Source: DATEOR01 sp035296905 (GTDB lineage Bacteria; Actinomycetota; Thermoleophilia; Gaiellales; Gaiellaceae). Taken from it: a stretch of 64,000 nucleotides of DNA. The notes beneath the pieces were generated by a model, which did no database searches, was not told the DNA's origin, and worked only from the letters and a program-made list of their open reading frames with translations. Below are positions 23,778 to 33,032 of the stretch, piece by piece. The stretch is from NCBI GenBank assembly GCA_035296905.1, contig DATHAA010000076.1:1-64000 (forward strand), read 5' to 3'. Both the position numbers and the translations under genes were made by a program. The number at the start of each line of letters is the position of its first letter. The stretch's first letter is position 1.

Positions 23778-24941
23778 ATGAAGCGCTACGACGCCATCGT
23801 CGTCGGCGCCGGCCCTGCGGGCTCGACGGCCGCCTACAGGCTTGCCTGTGCAGGCGCGAACGTTCTGCTCCTCGACCGCGCGCACTTCCCACGGGACAAG
23901 CCGTGCGGAGGGGGCGTGACGGGCCGGGCAGCGCGGCTCCTGCCCCTCTCCATCGAGCCCGTCGTCGAGCACGTTGTCGCGGCCGTGGATCTGCGCCTTA
24001 GCTACGGGAGTACGTTCGCGCGCGCAAGCGGTGAACCGCTCGTCTACATGACCCAGCGGAAGCGGCTCGACCACTTCCTCGTGCAGAAGGCCGTCGAGGC
24101 AGGTGCCGAGCTCCGCGAAGGCGTGAAGGTGGGCGACCTCGAGGTTCGGCCGAGTGGCGTCTCCGTCGAGGGCGTCGAGGCCGACGTCCTGATCGGCGCC
24201 GACGGTGTGAACGGAGTGACCGCCCGCGCGCTCGGGCTCGGCGGCAACCGCGTCGTGGGTGTCGCGCTCGAAGGGAATCTGTCCTACGCGAACATGGACC
24301 GCTCGGCCTACGAGGGGCGGCTTGCGCTCGAGCTCGGCGTCGTCACCGGCGGCTACGGCTGGGTCTTCCCCAAGGGCGACCACGCAAATTTCGGCGTCGG
24401 CGGCTGGGAGGTGGAGGGGCCGCGCCTGCGCGACCATCTTCGGCGCCTCTGCGAGGGGCATGGCGTGTCCTTCGACGACCTCGAGGAGCTTCGCGGCTAT
24501 CGGCTTCCGCTCCGCGAGCCGCGCTCGATGATGGCGCGCGGCCGGGCGCTCCTCGTGGGAGACGCGGCGGGACTCGTCGACCCGGTCTCCGGGGACGGCA
24601 TGTTCGAGGGCTTTCTGAGCTCTCAGTACGCCGTCGAGGCCGTTCTCGACGTCCTCCAGGGCCGCGCGGAAAGCCTGGACCCCTACGGGCCGCGCCTCGC
24701 GAAGCGTCTGGCCACGCACCTCTGGGCTTCCTGGGGAGCCAAGGTCGCGCTCGACCGCTATCCGCGGGCGACCTTCCGCCTCGCCACCACGAAGCTCGTG
24801 TGGCAGTCAGTGGAGCGGCTCGTGCAGGGCGAGGTCGCAGACGTGGGCGGGATCAGGGGCCTGGCTCGTCCGCCGCTGAAGGCAATCGCCCTACTCGCGC
24901 GCGCCGCGGGCGACCCGGGCCGGGCATACCGGCACGTCTGA
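23778..24941 (+). CDS. Geranylgeranyl-reductase-family FAD oxidoreductase
   Basis: 387 residues. The N-terminal dinucleotide motif YDAIVVGAGPAGSTAAYRLA and a CGGGVTGRA segment resemble the PxxPCGG-type signature of geranylgeranyl reductases. LLVGDAAGLVDPVSGDGMFE is the second FAD motif. Such enzymes reduce isoprenoid double bonds, for example in menaquinone side chains or lipids; the substrate here is not determined. It is divergent from the EamA gene and directly upstream of the M16 peptidase. Confidence 0.87.
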   Translation: MKRYDAIVVGAGPAGSTAAYRLACAGANVLLLDRAHFPRDKPCGGGVTGRAARLLPLSIEPVVEHVVAAVDLRLSYGSTFARASGEPLVYMTQRKRLDHFLVQKAVEAGAELREGVKVGDLEVRPSGVSVEGVEADVLIGADGVNGVTARALGLGGNRVVGVALEGNLSYANMDRSAYEGRLALELGVVTGGYGWVFPKGDHANFGVGGWEVEGPRLRDHLRRLCEGHGVSFDDLEELRGYRLPLREPRSMMARGRALLVGDAAGLVDPVSGDGMFEGFLSSQYAVEAVLDVLQGRAESLDPYGPRLAKRLATHLWASWGAKVALDRYPRATFRLATTKLVWQSVERLVQGEVADVGGIRGLARPPLKAIALLARAAGDPGRAYRHV

Positions 24942-24963
24942 GCCAAAGGTCTACGATTCGCGG

Positions 24964-26256
24964 GTGCAGAACTACCTGCTGACGACGCTTCCGAGCGGGG
25001 CGCGGGTCGTCAGCGAGCCGCTCGACACGGTTCGCTCCGTCGCGCTCGGCCTCTGGATCGGCACGGGCTCGCGCGACGAGGACGATGCGCACGCCGGAGT
25101 GACGCATTTCCTGGAGCACGTGCTCTTCAAGGGGACGGAGAAGTACTCCGCGCAGGAGATCGCGGAGATTTTCGACGGCTTCGGCGGTGAGCTGAACGCG
25201 GCCACCGCGCGCGACTACACCGTCGTCTACGCCCGCGTCCTCGACGAGCATGTCGAGGAAGCGCTCGACGTGATGACAGACATGGTCTTCGCGCCTGCGC
25301 TGGTCGACCTCGACGCCGAGCGCGAAGTCATTCTCGAGGAGATCGCGATGGTCGAGGACGCGCCGCAAGAGCTGATCCACGACCTGCTCACACAGGCGGT
25401 CTTCGGCAACCACCCGTTGGGCCGGCCAGTGCTCGGGAGTGCCGAAGTGATCGCGAACGTCTCCCGGCGCTCGATCGCCGCCTATCATCGAGCGCGCTAC
25501 GCGGCCGGCAACGTCGTCGTGGCCGCGGCGGGGAACCTCGCGCACGACGGGCTCATCGCGCTCGTCGAGGGAATGGAGGCGAAGATCCGCCCGCCTGGCC
25601 GCCGCCCCGCCGCCCGCGCACCCTGGGTAACGTCGCCTCCGCCGCGCCTCGCCTTCCAGCGCAAGGAGACCGAGCAGTACCACGTCTGCCTCGGCGCGCC
25701 GGGCATCTCCCGCTCCGACAAGCGCCGCTTCACGGCCTCCATTCTGGACGGGATCCTCGGCGGCTCGGCCTCGTCACGGCTCTTCCAGGAGATCAGGGAG
25801 AAGCGTGGGCTTGCCTACACCGTTTACACGTTCTCCTCGCAGTACGCCGACACGGGGCAGATCGGCGTCTACGTGGGCACGCGGGAGGAGAACCTCGGCG
25901 CCTGCCTCGAAATCGTCGCAGAGCAGATCGAGGCCGTCTCGGCCGGCGATGTCACCGAGGACGAGCTCGCCCGCGCGAAGGAGAACCTCAAGGGCCGCAT
26001 CATGCTCTCGATGGAGCTGACGTCGAACCGCATGAGCCGGCTGGGGAAGTCGGTCATCACGGACAGCGAGCTCCTCGATCTCGACCGCATCCTGGCCGAG
26101 ATCGAAGCGGTCGACGCGGGCAGCGTCGCCGAGCTGACGGGTGCGCTCCTGGCCCGCGAGCGCCTGTCCATCGCGGCGGTGGGGCCGAGCGAGAAGCGCG
26201 TGCTCAAAGCCGTAGAGTCTGTCTGTCCCGACCTCATCTCGGCCGCCGCGGCGTGA
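24964..26256 (+). CDS. M16 family zinc metallopeptidase
   Basis: 430 residues from GTG 24964. The inverted zinc motif HFLEH with the downstream Glu (EREVILEEIAM) marks the catalytic M16B domain. The C-terminal half carries the inactive-fold partner with REKRGLAYTVYTFSSQYADT. Genes of this family follow pnp in actinobacteria and Firmicutes; processing of peptides is assumed. It overlaps dapB by four bases (GTGA). Confidence 0.93.
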   Translation: MQNYLLTTLPSGARVVSEPLDTVRSVALGLWIGTGSRDEDDAHAGVTHFLEHVLFKGTEKYSAQEIAEIFDGFGGELNAATARDYTVVYARVLDEHVEEALDVMTDMVFAPALVDLDAEREVILEEIAMVEDAPQELIHDLLTQAVFGNHPLGRPVLGSAEVIANVSRRSIAAYHRARYAAGNVVVAAAGNLAHDGLIALVEGMEAKIRPPGRRPAARAPWVTSPPPRLAFQRKETEQYHVCLGAPGISRSDKRRFTASILDGILGGSASSRLFQEIREKRGLAYTVYTFSSQYADTGQIGVYVGTREENLGACLEIVAEQIEAVSAGDVTEDELARAKENLKGRIMLSMELTSNRMSRLGKSVITDSELLDLDRILAEIEAVDAGSVAELTGALLARERLSIAAVGPSEKRVLKAVESVCPDLISAAAA

Positions 26257-26894
26257 AGGTTCTCCTCTACGGCGCCGACGGGAAGGTGGGCACGGCGGTC
26301 GCCCCTAAGCTCGTGGAGGCAGGGCACGAGGTCACCCGGGCCGGGAGGGGCGATCAGCCGAAGCGCGACGGGCACGACGCAGCAATCGACTTCACGCGCC
26401 TCGACGCGGTGCGAAAGAACGTGGAGGGCTGCCTCCAGGCTGGCATTCCCTGTGTCATAGGCACGACGGGGATGGGCCCGGCGGATCTCGCCTCGTTCGA
26501 CGAGCTCGCGCGGAGGCGGGACATCGCCTGCTTCGTTGCACCGAACTTCGCCGTCGGGGCGGTCTTGATGATGCGCTTCGCCGCGGAGGCCGCCGGGTAC
26601 CTTCCCAAGGCGGAAATCGTGGAGCTCCACCACGAGTCGAAGGACGACGCGCCCTCGGGCACTGCCAAGGCGACTGCCGAGGCGATCCCCGGCGACGTGC
26701 CGATCCACTCGGTGCGCCTGCCGGGGCTCATCGCGCATCAAGAGGTGCTGCTGGGAGGAGAGGGGCAGCTCCTGACCATCCGCCACGACACACTCTCCCG
26801 CGAGGCGTTCGCACCTGGAGTCCTCCTCGCTCTCGACAAGCTTTCGAGCCTTCCGCCCGGCGTCACCGTCGGGCTCGAAAGCCTCCTGGAGTAA
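26253..26894 (+). CDS. dapB: 4-hydroxy-tetrahydrodipicolinate reductase
   Basis: 213 residues, shorter than the usual 240-270. It reduces the DapA product with NAD(P)H in the lysine/diaminopimelate pathway. The nucleotide motif YGADGKVGTAV, VIGTTGM, APNFAVGAVLMM and the active-site signature ELHHESKDDAPSGTAKAT are intact. The missing length falls between the N-terminal fold and VIGTTG and in the C-terminal loop (LPGLIAHQEVLLGG), giving a compact form. GTG 26253 overlaps the M16 stop. Confidence 0.92.
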   Translation: MKVLLYGADGKVGTAVAPKLVEAGHEVTRAGRGDQPKRDGHDAAIDFTRLDAVRKNVEGCLQAGIPCVIGTTGMGPADLASFDELARRRDIACFVAPNFAVGAVLMMRFAAEAAGYLPKAEIVELHHESKDDAPSGTAKATAEAIPGDVPIHSVRLPGLIAHQEVLLGGEGQLLTIRHDTLSREAFAPGVLLALDKLSSLPPGVTVGLESLLE

Positions 26895-26904
26895 GATTCG
26901 TCCG

Positions 26905-27789
26905 GTGCTCGGCGAAGTCCTGACAGCGGTCCTGACGCCTTTCAGCGCCGACGGATCCGTCAATTACGAGGCGTTCAAGCGCCTGTGCACGCACGTCGTC
27001 GACACCGGCTCCGACGGAGTCGTCGTGGCCGGGACTACGGGGGAGTCGCCGACCCTGACCGACGATGAGCGCTTCGGCCTCTTCACCGCGGCGGTCGAGG
27101 CAATCGGCGACCGCGCGAGCGTCGTTGCGGGCACCGGAACGTACTCGACCGCGCACTCCGTCCACCTGACCCGCGAGGCGCACGGCATCGGCGTGGACGC
27201 TTTCCTCGTCGTCACGCCGTACTACTCGAAGCCGCCGGCGCGTGGGATCGTCGCCCACTTCGAGGCGATTGCAGCCGTCACCGACAAGCCGATCGTCGTC
27301 TACAACATCCCTCAGCGCGTGGTCGTGAACATCGAGCCGGAAACGCTCACCGAGCTGGCCGAGATCCCGAACGTGCAGTACGTGAAGCAGGCGACGCCGG
27401 ATATCGACCAGGCGAAGCGGATCGTGAACGAGAGCGGCCTGACCCTCTACGCGGGCAACGACGACCTTCTCCTGCCGTTCCTCGAGGTGGGCGGGAAGGG
27501 CGGCGTCTTCGTCTTCACGCACCTCGTCGGCCGGCGCGTGCGCGAGCTTCTCATCCGCTTTCGCGACGGAGACGAGGCCGGCGCGCGTGAGATCGAGGCC
27601 GAGCTCAGGCCCGTGATCGACGCGCTGGCCATCGACACGAACCCGATCCCGGTGAAGGCGGCCATGGCAATTGCCGGGCACGACGTCGGGATTCCGCGGC
27701 TGCCGCTCGTCGACGCGACCGAGTCTCAGAAGGCAGAGCTTCGCGCGATGCTCGAGCGAGCCGGCGTCCTCCAGACAGCGCAGGTCTAG
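26905..27789 (+). CDS. dapA: 4-hydroxy-tetrahydrodipicolinate synthase
   Basis: 294 residues. It condenses pyruvate with aspartate semialdehyde. GTTGESPTL, the catalytic Tyr in VVYNIPQRV and the Schiff-base Lys in VQYVKQATPD are visible in a complete TIM barrel. VKQAT replaces the more common KEA(S/T) around the lysine. It forms a dapB-dapA pair, 10 bases apart, directly followed by rnj. Confidence 0.95.
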   Translation: MLGEVLTAVLTPFSADGSVNYEAFKRLCTHVVDTGSDGVVVAGTTGESPTLTDDERFGLFTAAVEAIGDRASVVAGTGTYSTAHSVHLTREAHGIGVDAFLVVTPYYSKPPARGIVAHFEAIAAVTDKPIVVYNIPQRVVVNIEPETLTELAEIPNVQYVKQATPDIDQAKRIVNESGLTLYAGNDDLLLPFLEVGGKGGVFVFTHLVGRRVRELLIRFRDGDEAGAREIEAELRPVIDALAIDTNPIPVKAAMAIAGHDVGIPRLPLVDATESQKAELRAMLERAGVLQTAQV

Positions 27790-27792
27790 CCC

Positions 27793-29451
27793 GTGGCGGG
27801 CTCAACGCGGCTGATCCCCCTCGGGGGGCTGGGCGAGGTCGGAAAGAACATGATGGTCGTCGAGAGCGACGACGGCATCGTCGTGATCGACGCGGGCCTG
27901 TCGTTCCCGCGGGACGAGCATCTCGGGGTCGACCTCGTCCTTCCGGATTTCTCCTACCTCCGGGACCACGAGCGCGACATTCGCGCCGTCGTCCTCACCC
28001 ACGGGCACGAGGATCACGTCGGCGCGCTCCCGTACCTCTTGCGCGAGGTCAGGATCCCGGAGATCTGGGCCACGGGCCTCACGCTTGGGCTCGTCAAGTC
28101 GAAGCTCGACGAGCACGGCCTCTTGAGGGACGCCGAGCTCGTCGAGGCCGTGCCCGAGGACGGGCCGGCGCAGATCGGTCCATACCCCGCCGAGTTCGTG
28201 CGCATGGCGCATTCCATCCCGGACGCGGTGGCGGTCGTCCTCGAGACTCCCGGCGGGCGCATCGTCCACACCGGCGACTACAAGATCGACCACACGCCCG
28301 TGGATGGCTTCCGCACCGACCTCGGCGCGCTTGCAGACCTCGGCAACCGCGGAGTCGACCTCCTCCTCGGCGACTCCACGAACGCGGAGCGCCCCGGAGT
28401 GACGCAGTCCGAGCGCACGGTCGGGGAAGTCTTCCGTCAGATCATCCCCCAGCGCAGCGGCCGGATCCTCATCGCGTCGTTCGCCTCCAACGTGCACCGC
28501 GTGCAGCAGGCGATCGACGTCGCACTCGACGACGGCCGCAAGGTGTGCCTCATCGGCCGTTCGCTCCGCAAGAACGTCAACATCGCGCGCAACCTCGGCT
28601 ACATCGACGTGCCGGAGGACCTCCTCGTAAAGCCCGACGTTCTCCCCGAGCTCAGGGCCGACGAGACGATGATCCTCTGCACGGGGAGCCAGGGTGAGCC
28701 GATGTCCGCGCTCACGCGCATGGCCTACAACGATCACCAGCACGTGCAGATCGAGGAGGGCGACACGGTCATCATCTCGGCGAAGCCGGTGCCGGGAAAC
28801 GAGCTGCGCGTGCACGACACCATCAACCGCCTGGCCAAGTCGGGCGCCGAGGTGCTACACCAGGAGATCGCGCCGGTGCACGTCTCCGGGCATGGACACG
28901 CCGAGGAGCTACGCACGATCCTTGCCGTCCTTCGTCCGCGGAACGTCATGCCGGTGCACGGGGAGTTCCGCATGCTCGCCGCACACGCACGCCTGGCACG
29001 TGATGCCGGGGTGGATGCGGACAACATCGTCCTCGCCGAGAACGGCTCCGTCGTGGACCTCGCGAACGGGCGCGCGGAAGTCGTCGGCATCGTTGAAAGC
29101 GGCGCGACCTTCGTCGACGGACTAGGAGTGGGGGATGTGCAGGACGTGGCACTTCGGGACCGGCGCCACCTCTCCGAGGACGGCGTCCTCATTGTTGTCG
29201 TCACCGTCGGCTCGCAGAACGGCAGGGAAATCGCGGCGCCCGAGGTCATCGCACGCGGCTTCGCCGAGCCCGAGGACTCACTCCTCGACGAGGCGCGCGA
29301 CGAGGCCCAGCGTACCCTCGCGCACTGCCTCTCCGAGGACATCTCCGAGCTGAAGCTCCTGCAGGAGCACATCCACGACGCCGTCGGCCAGCTGATCCGC
29401 GAGCGGACCGGCCGCCGGCCGATGATTCTCCCAGTCGTCCTCGAGGTCTAG
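27793..29451 (+). CDS. rnj: Ribonuclease J
   Basis: 552 residues. This metallo-beta-lactamase/beta-CASP nuclease has 5'-3' exo- and endonuclease activity in mRNA turnover and rRNA maturation. The zinc site THGHEDHVGALPYLL, HTGDYKIDHTPVDG, GDSTNAERPG and the beta-CASP HVSGHGHAEEL are present. GTG 27793 starts four bases after the dapA stop. The order dapA-rnj is conserved in actinobacteria. The following 183 bases before the next gene's end hold no convincing gene. Confidence 0.95.
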   Translation: MAGSTRLIPLGGLGEVGKNMMVVESDDGIVVIDAGLSFPRDEHLGVDLVLPDFSYLRDHERDIRAVVLTHGHEDHVGALPYLLREVRIPEIWATGLTLGLVKSKLDEHGLLRDAELVEAVPEDGPAQIGPYPAEFVRMAHSIPDAVAVVLETPGGRIVHTGDYKIDHTPVDGFRTDLGALADLGNRGVDLLLGDSTNAERPGVTQSERTVGEVFRQIIPQRSGRILIASFASNVHRVQQAIDVALDDGRKVCLIGRSLRKNVNIARNLGYIDVPEDLLVKPDVLPELRADETMILCTGSQGEPMSALTRMAYNDHQHVQIEEGDTVIISAKPVPGNELRVHDTINRLAKSGAEVLHQEIAPVHVSGHGHAEELRTILAVLRPRNVMPVHGEFRMLAAHARLARDAGVDADNIVLAENGSVVDLANGRAEVVGIVESGATFVDGLGVGDVQDVALRDRRHLSEDGVLIVVVTVGSQNGREIAAPEVIARGFAEPEDSLLDEARDEAQRTLAHCLSEDISELKLLQEHIHDAVGQLIRERTGRRPMILPVVLEV

Positions 29452-29634
29452 TCGACCGGCCGCAGCTGGTGGAGAAACTCCCGCGCCCGGGCCGGCGACT
29501 CATCGTTGCGACCTAGATGAAGGCGACGCAGTCGGTTGCCTTGCGAAGGTCGGGAAGGTCGCCGAACGGGTCGGCGGCGCATGCGGAAAGGCAAAGGGCT
29601 CCCGAGAGAGCGACAGTCCATGCCGCGAGCCGGC

Positions 29635-30687
29635 TCAGGACTTCCAGCGGAAGCCAGTCGCCTCGAGCTGCGGTTCCATGGGGCTCGTCGGGAGCCCCGC
29701 CGCCGGCTTGGCGTTGTACGCCGCGGGCGCGGTGTCGTTCGGCGAGTCCGGGTGGAAGAGCGAGGCGAGGTACTGGATCTGCCCTCGGCCCGGGCCCAGC
29801 TCGAATTGACCGCCGCCGTAGATGGCGATTCCTGCCTCGGCGCAGTGGTCGTACGCCTCGAAGAGGCGTTTGATGCTCCCGAAGCGCGACGGCTTGAAGT
29901 TGAGCGTCCGCGGCGGGAAGGGCAGGCCGACGATGTCGGACACGGAGTGGATCGGCGCATCCCAGGTGATCCGATCGCGGTGCAGCTCGAGGACGGGATC
30001 GGTTTCGTGGTTCAACGCGGGATCCTCGAGCCAGGCCTCCGGAAACGCGCGCGCGATGCGCGCGTAGAGGGTCGGATCCGGCGGCTGGTCGACCGGCGTC
30101 CCCAGGTATGCGCCCTTGAAGTCGAGCGTGTCGACCGCGCCGGTCTCGACGAGCTCGTTGACCAGAGCATCGTCCCAGGTTCCTGTCGGGTCGAGCTTCA
30201 CGCGCAGATCGGGGTAGAGATCGAGCCAGGCGCGGAGGGGCGCGATCGTCGCCGGGTCGCCGAATCGCATCGACGCGACGAAGCGGAGAGGCTTGGCCTC
30301 GCGCTCGAGCGCCTCGGCGAGCGACTTACCGGCCTGACGAAGGGCCAGATCGAGTGCCGCACTCTCGAAAGCCCAGCGGCGATAGGGGCGGAACTGGTCG
30401 AGAGCGGGGCCGGCGGGCCACAGGGATAGGCGCTCGAGGAGCTCCGAGAACGAGTCAACGGTGTGGTGCGAGCCGGGCAGGGGAAGGGTGGGCCCCTCCG
30501 CCTGGAAGGCCTCGTGATCCTCCGGGCTGTAGGTGGGGTCCTCGCCGATCCCTGTTTCGCCTCCGCCGTGCAGGTGGATAACCGTCGTGCGGCGCGTGAA
30601 TTCGGGCGATACCTGGACGCTCAATCCCTCCAGCTCGTAGGAGTCGATCTCGATCGGGAGGGTCGAAACGAGTGAGTACGTGTTCAT
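29635..30687 (-). CDS. Enolase-superfamily protein (muconate-cycloisomerase-like)
   Basis: 350 residues from ATG 30687 (MNTYSLVSTLPIEIDSYELE). The barrel shows LDLALRQAGKSLAEALER, the VKLDPTG segment where the first catalytic lysine/metal ligand strand lies, AWLEDPALNHET and the LNFKPSRFGSIKRLFEAYDH segment typical of the o-succinylbenzoate synthase/dipeptide epimerase branch. Several metal ligands are not in the usual spacing, so activity and substrate are open. It is alone on its strand and divergent from the next gene with 50 bases between starts. Confidence 0.7.
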   Translation of the reverse strand: MNTYSLVSTLPIEIDSYELEGLSVQVSPEFTRRTTVIHLHGGGETGIGEDPTYSPEDHEAFQAEGPTLPLPGSHHTVDSFSELLERLSLWPAGPALDQFRPYRRWAFESAALDLALRQAGKSLAEALEREAKPLRFVASMRFGDPATIAPLRAWLDLYPDLRVKLDPTGTWDDALVNELVETGAVDTLDFKGAYLGTPVDQPPDPTLYARIARAFPEAWLEDPALNHETDPVLELHRDRITWDAPIHSVSDIVGLPFPPRTLNFKPSRFGSIKRLFEAYDHCAEAGIAIYGGGQFELGPGRGQIQYLASLFHPDSPNDTAPAAYNAKPAAGLPTSPMEPQLEATGFRWKS

Positions 30688-30737
30688 CCACGGAACCGTA
30701 CGCACAACCACAAGTTCGTGTACTAGTAGAGGAAGAG

Positions 30738-31289
30738 ATGAGCGAGACCAACGGCAACACCTGGGCGGGCCTCATGCGCTCCTATGGCGTGTCCGACGCG
30801 ACCGCCGAAAGGCTCGTCCGCTCGCTCACCGCAAGCGAGGTCGCCGCCCTTGCGTTCTGCCGCCTGCTCGAGCGCTGGGCGAAGGGAGAGCCGGAGCCGT
30901 GCACCGCCCCCAAGCGCGAAGCCGCGCTCCGCCGGGCGGCGGAGAGAGCGGAGACCGCGCTTGCCGGGCTGGAGCGGCCGCTGGGGCGCTTTCTGATCGA
31001 GCTCGAGTCCGACCAGGCCGAAGGGCGATCCTGGTACGGCGAGCCCGGGGCCGGCGAAGTCGTGGAATGGGAGGCGGTGTTACGCCGGGCCGGAGTCGGT
31101 GCGCCACCCGCACGTGTCGCGCACGCCTACCTCGAGCTCGCCGTTCTCGTGCGCGCGCTCGAAGGCCTTTCCGCATCCGCCCGCTTCGCGTCGGTGCCCG
31201 ACCGCGAGTCGCTCTGGGCCGGCCTCTTCGACCTGCGCGAGAACCTTCTGAACGGCGCGGTCGACGACCTGCGCGCCCTTGCCGCCTAG
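30738..31289 (+). CDS. Conserved helical protein of unknown function
   Basis: 183 residues from ATG 30738 (GAGGAAGAG just upstream). It is nearly all helical and rich in Ala, Arg and Glu, with no transmembrane segment or known motif. The N-terminal part SYGVSDATAERLVRSLTASE could be a helix-hairpin-helix or SAM-like fold, but this is a guess. It overlaps the ribokinase start by 11 bases, so the two are probably co-translated. Function unknown. Confidence 0.65.
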   Translation: MSETNGNTWAGLMRSYGVSDATAERLVRSLTASEVAALAFCRLLERWAKGEPEPCTAPKREAALRRAAERAETALAGLERPLGRFLIELESDQAEGRSWYGEPGAGEVVEWEAVLRRAGVGAPPARVAHAYLELAVLVRALEGLSASARFASVPDRESLWAGLFDLRENLLNGAVDDLRALAA

Positions 31290-32106
31290 CGTTTCCCTCA
31301 CAGTCGTCGGCAGCATCAATCTCGATCTCGTCGCACGGTGCGAGCGGTTGCCGCAGCCCGGCGAGACCATCACCGATGCGAGCTTCGACCGCTTTCCGGG
31401 CGGGAAGGGTGCGAACCAGGCCGTCGCCGCGTCCCGCCTCGGCGCGTACGTGCGGATGGTGGGCGCGGTGGGTGAGGATCCGTTCGCGGATGAGGCACTG
31501 AAGGGCATCGAAGAGGCGCGAATCGACCACGACCTGGCGCATGCGACCGAGCCGACCGGCGTCGCGCTCATCTACGTGGACGCAAGCGGGGAGACAGAGA
31601 TCGTCGTCGCTCCAGGGGCAAACGCCGCGGTGACGACCTCCGGGCCAATCGAGAACCTTCTCTGCCAGCTCGAGATCCCGGCGGAGACAGTTGCCGCCGC
31701 CGCGCGGTCGACGACCGGCTTCTTCGCGCTCAACGCAGCGCCCTCGAAGCCCGTGCCGGTCGAGATCCTCGGCAGTGCCGACCTCGTCGTCGTCAACCGC
31801 TACGAGCTCGACGCGCTGCCAGAGGCTCCGCGCCTGACCGCGCTCACGCTGGGCGCCGAGGGCGCGGTTCTGCTCGAGGACGGGAAGGAGGTGGCGCGCG
31901 CTGCACCGCCCAGGGTTGACGCAGTCGACGGCACGGCCGCCGGCGACGCCTTCACGGCCTGCATGGTCGTGTCGCTGCTCGAAGGGCGCGACCGCGAGGA
32001 GGCGCTTCGCCGCTCGTGCGCGGCCGGGGCGATCGCAGCCTCACGGATGGGGGCGCAGCCTTCTCTGCCCACGGCCGCGGAGATAGACGACATACTCAGC
32101 CGCTGA
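31279..32106 (+). CDS. Ribokinase-like PfkB family sugar kinase
   Basis: 275 residues from TTG 31279. The N-terminal VVGSINLDLVARCERLPQPG and GGKGANQAVAASRLG (PfkB signature 1) are typical of ribokinase. The C-terminal signature appears as VDGTAAGDAFTACM, with Gly-Thr-Ala in place of the usual DT(V/T)GAGD, but the catalytic Asp of GD is kept. It probably phosphorylates ribose (or deoxyribose) released by the adjacent nucleoside hydrolase. The stop shares one base with that gene's ATG. Confidence 0.85.
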   Translation: MPPSVSLTVVGSINLDLVARCERLPQPGETITDASFDRFPGGKGANQAVAASRLGAYVRMVGAVGEDPFADEALKGIEEARIDHDLAHATEPTGVALIYVDASGETEIVVAPGANAAVTTSGPIENLLCQLEIPAETVAAAARSTTGFFALNAAPSKPVPVEILGSADLVVVNRYELDALPEAPRLTALTLGAEGAVLLEDGKEVARAAPPRVDAVDGTAAGDAFTACMVVSLLEGRDREEALRRSCAAGAIAASRMGAQPSLPTAAEIDDILSR

Positions 32107-33032
32107 TGGGCACCAAGATCGTCCTCGACACCGACCCGGGCCACGACGATGCGATCGCCCTCCTCCTCGCGCTCGCGTCGCCGGAGGTCGAGGTACTCGG
32201 GGTCACGTCCGTCTCGGGCAACCAGACGCTCGAGAAGACCACGACGAACGCGCTCACGATCCTCGAGTTCGTCGAGCGCACGGACATCCCGGTCCATGTG
32301 GGCTGCGACCGACCGCTCGTCCGCGAGCAATGGGCTGCGGCCTACGTCCACGGGGAGAGCGGTCTCGACGGCCCCGACCTCCGCGATCCGACGACGAAGC
32401 CCGCCGACGGCCATGCGATCGACTTCATCGCCGAGGCGGTGGAGGAGAACGACGGCGTCGTCCTCGTCCCGGTAGGCCCGCTCACGAATATCGGCCTTCT
32501 GCTGGCCCGCTACCCCGGCATCGAGGAGCGGATCGCGCGAATCGTCCTCATGGGCGGCGCGATCGCGGAGGGGAACGTCACGCCGGCCGCGGAGTTCAAC
32601 ATCTGGGCGGATCCGGAGGCTGCGCACCGCGTGTTCACGAGCGGGATCGACGTGACGATGGTCGGGCTCGACGTCACGCACAAGGCGCTCCTCTTTCCGC
32701 AGAAGGTGGACGAGCTGCGCGAAGCGGGACGCGTCGGGGGTCTCGTCGCCTCGCTCTACGACTTCTACCACGGCCACCACCAGCGCATGTACGGCTGGGA
32801 GGGCTCGCCCGTGCACGATGCGCTCGCGGTCGCGCACGTGGTCAGCGACCGGTTCCTGCAGACCGAGCACCGCTACGTCGAGGTCGATGTGGGCCCTGAG
32901 CCGGGCCGCGGCCGCACCTACGTCGATCTCTGGGAACGGACGGGCAAGGAGCCGAACTGCCACGTGGGCGTCGACGTCGACGGGCCGGGGTTCATCGACG
33001 TATTGGTGGACCGACTGAAGTCCCTGAGCTGA
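32106..33032 (+). CDS. Inosine-uridine-preferring nucleoside hydrolase family protein
   Basis: 308 residues. It hydrolyses the N-glycosidic bond of ribonucleosides. The calcium-binding signature VLDTDPGHDDAIALLLALAS, VGPLTNIGLLL, MGGAIAEGNVTPAAEFNIW and the C-terminal SPVHDALAVAHVV are all present. Coupled to the ribokinase upstream. With the BMP-type importer at 36.2-41.3 kb it makes a plausible nucleoside-salvage route. Base preference cannot be read from sequence. Confidence 0.92.
   Translation: MGTKIVLDTDPGHDDAIALLLALASPEVEVLGVTSVSGNQTLEKTTTNALTILEFVERTDIPVHVGCDRPLVREQWAAAYVHGESGLDGPDLRDPTTKPADGHAIDFIAEAVEENDGVVLVPVGPLTNIGLLLARYPGIEERIARIVLMGGAIAEGNVTPAAEFNIWADPEAAHRVFTSGIDVTMVGLDVTHKALLFPQKVDELREAGRVGGLVASLYDFYHGHHQRMYGWEGSPVHDALAVAHVVSDRFLQTEHRYVEVDVGPEPGRGRTYVDLWERTGKEPNCHVGVDVDGPGFIDVLVDRLKSLS

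Noticed and set aside
29452..29634. Possible small lipoprotein on the minus strand between rnj and the enolase-like gene
   Set aside because: A stretch reading WTVALSGALCLSACAADPF resembles a lipobox, but no start codon or ribosome site precedes it and only about 40 residues are open.
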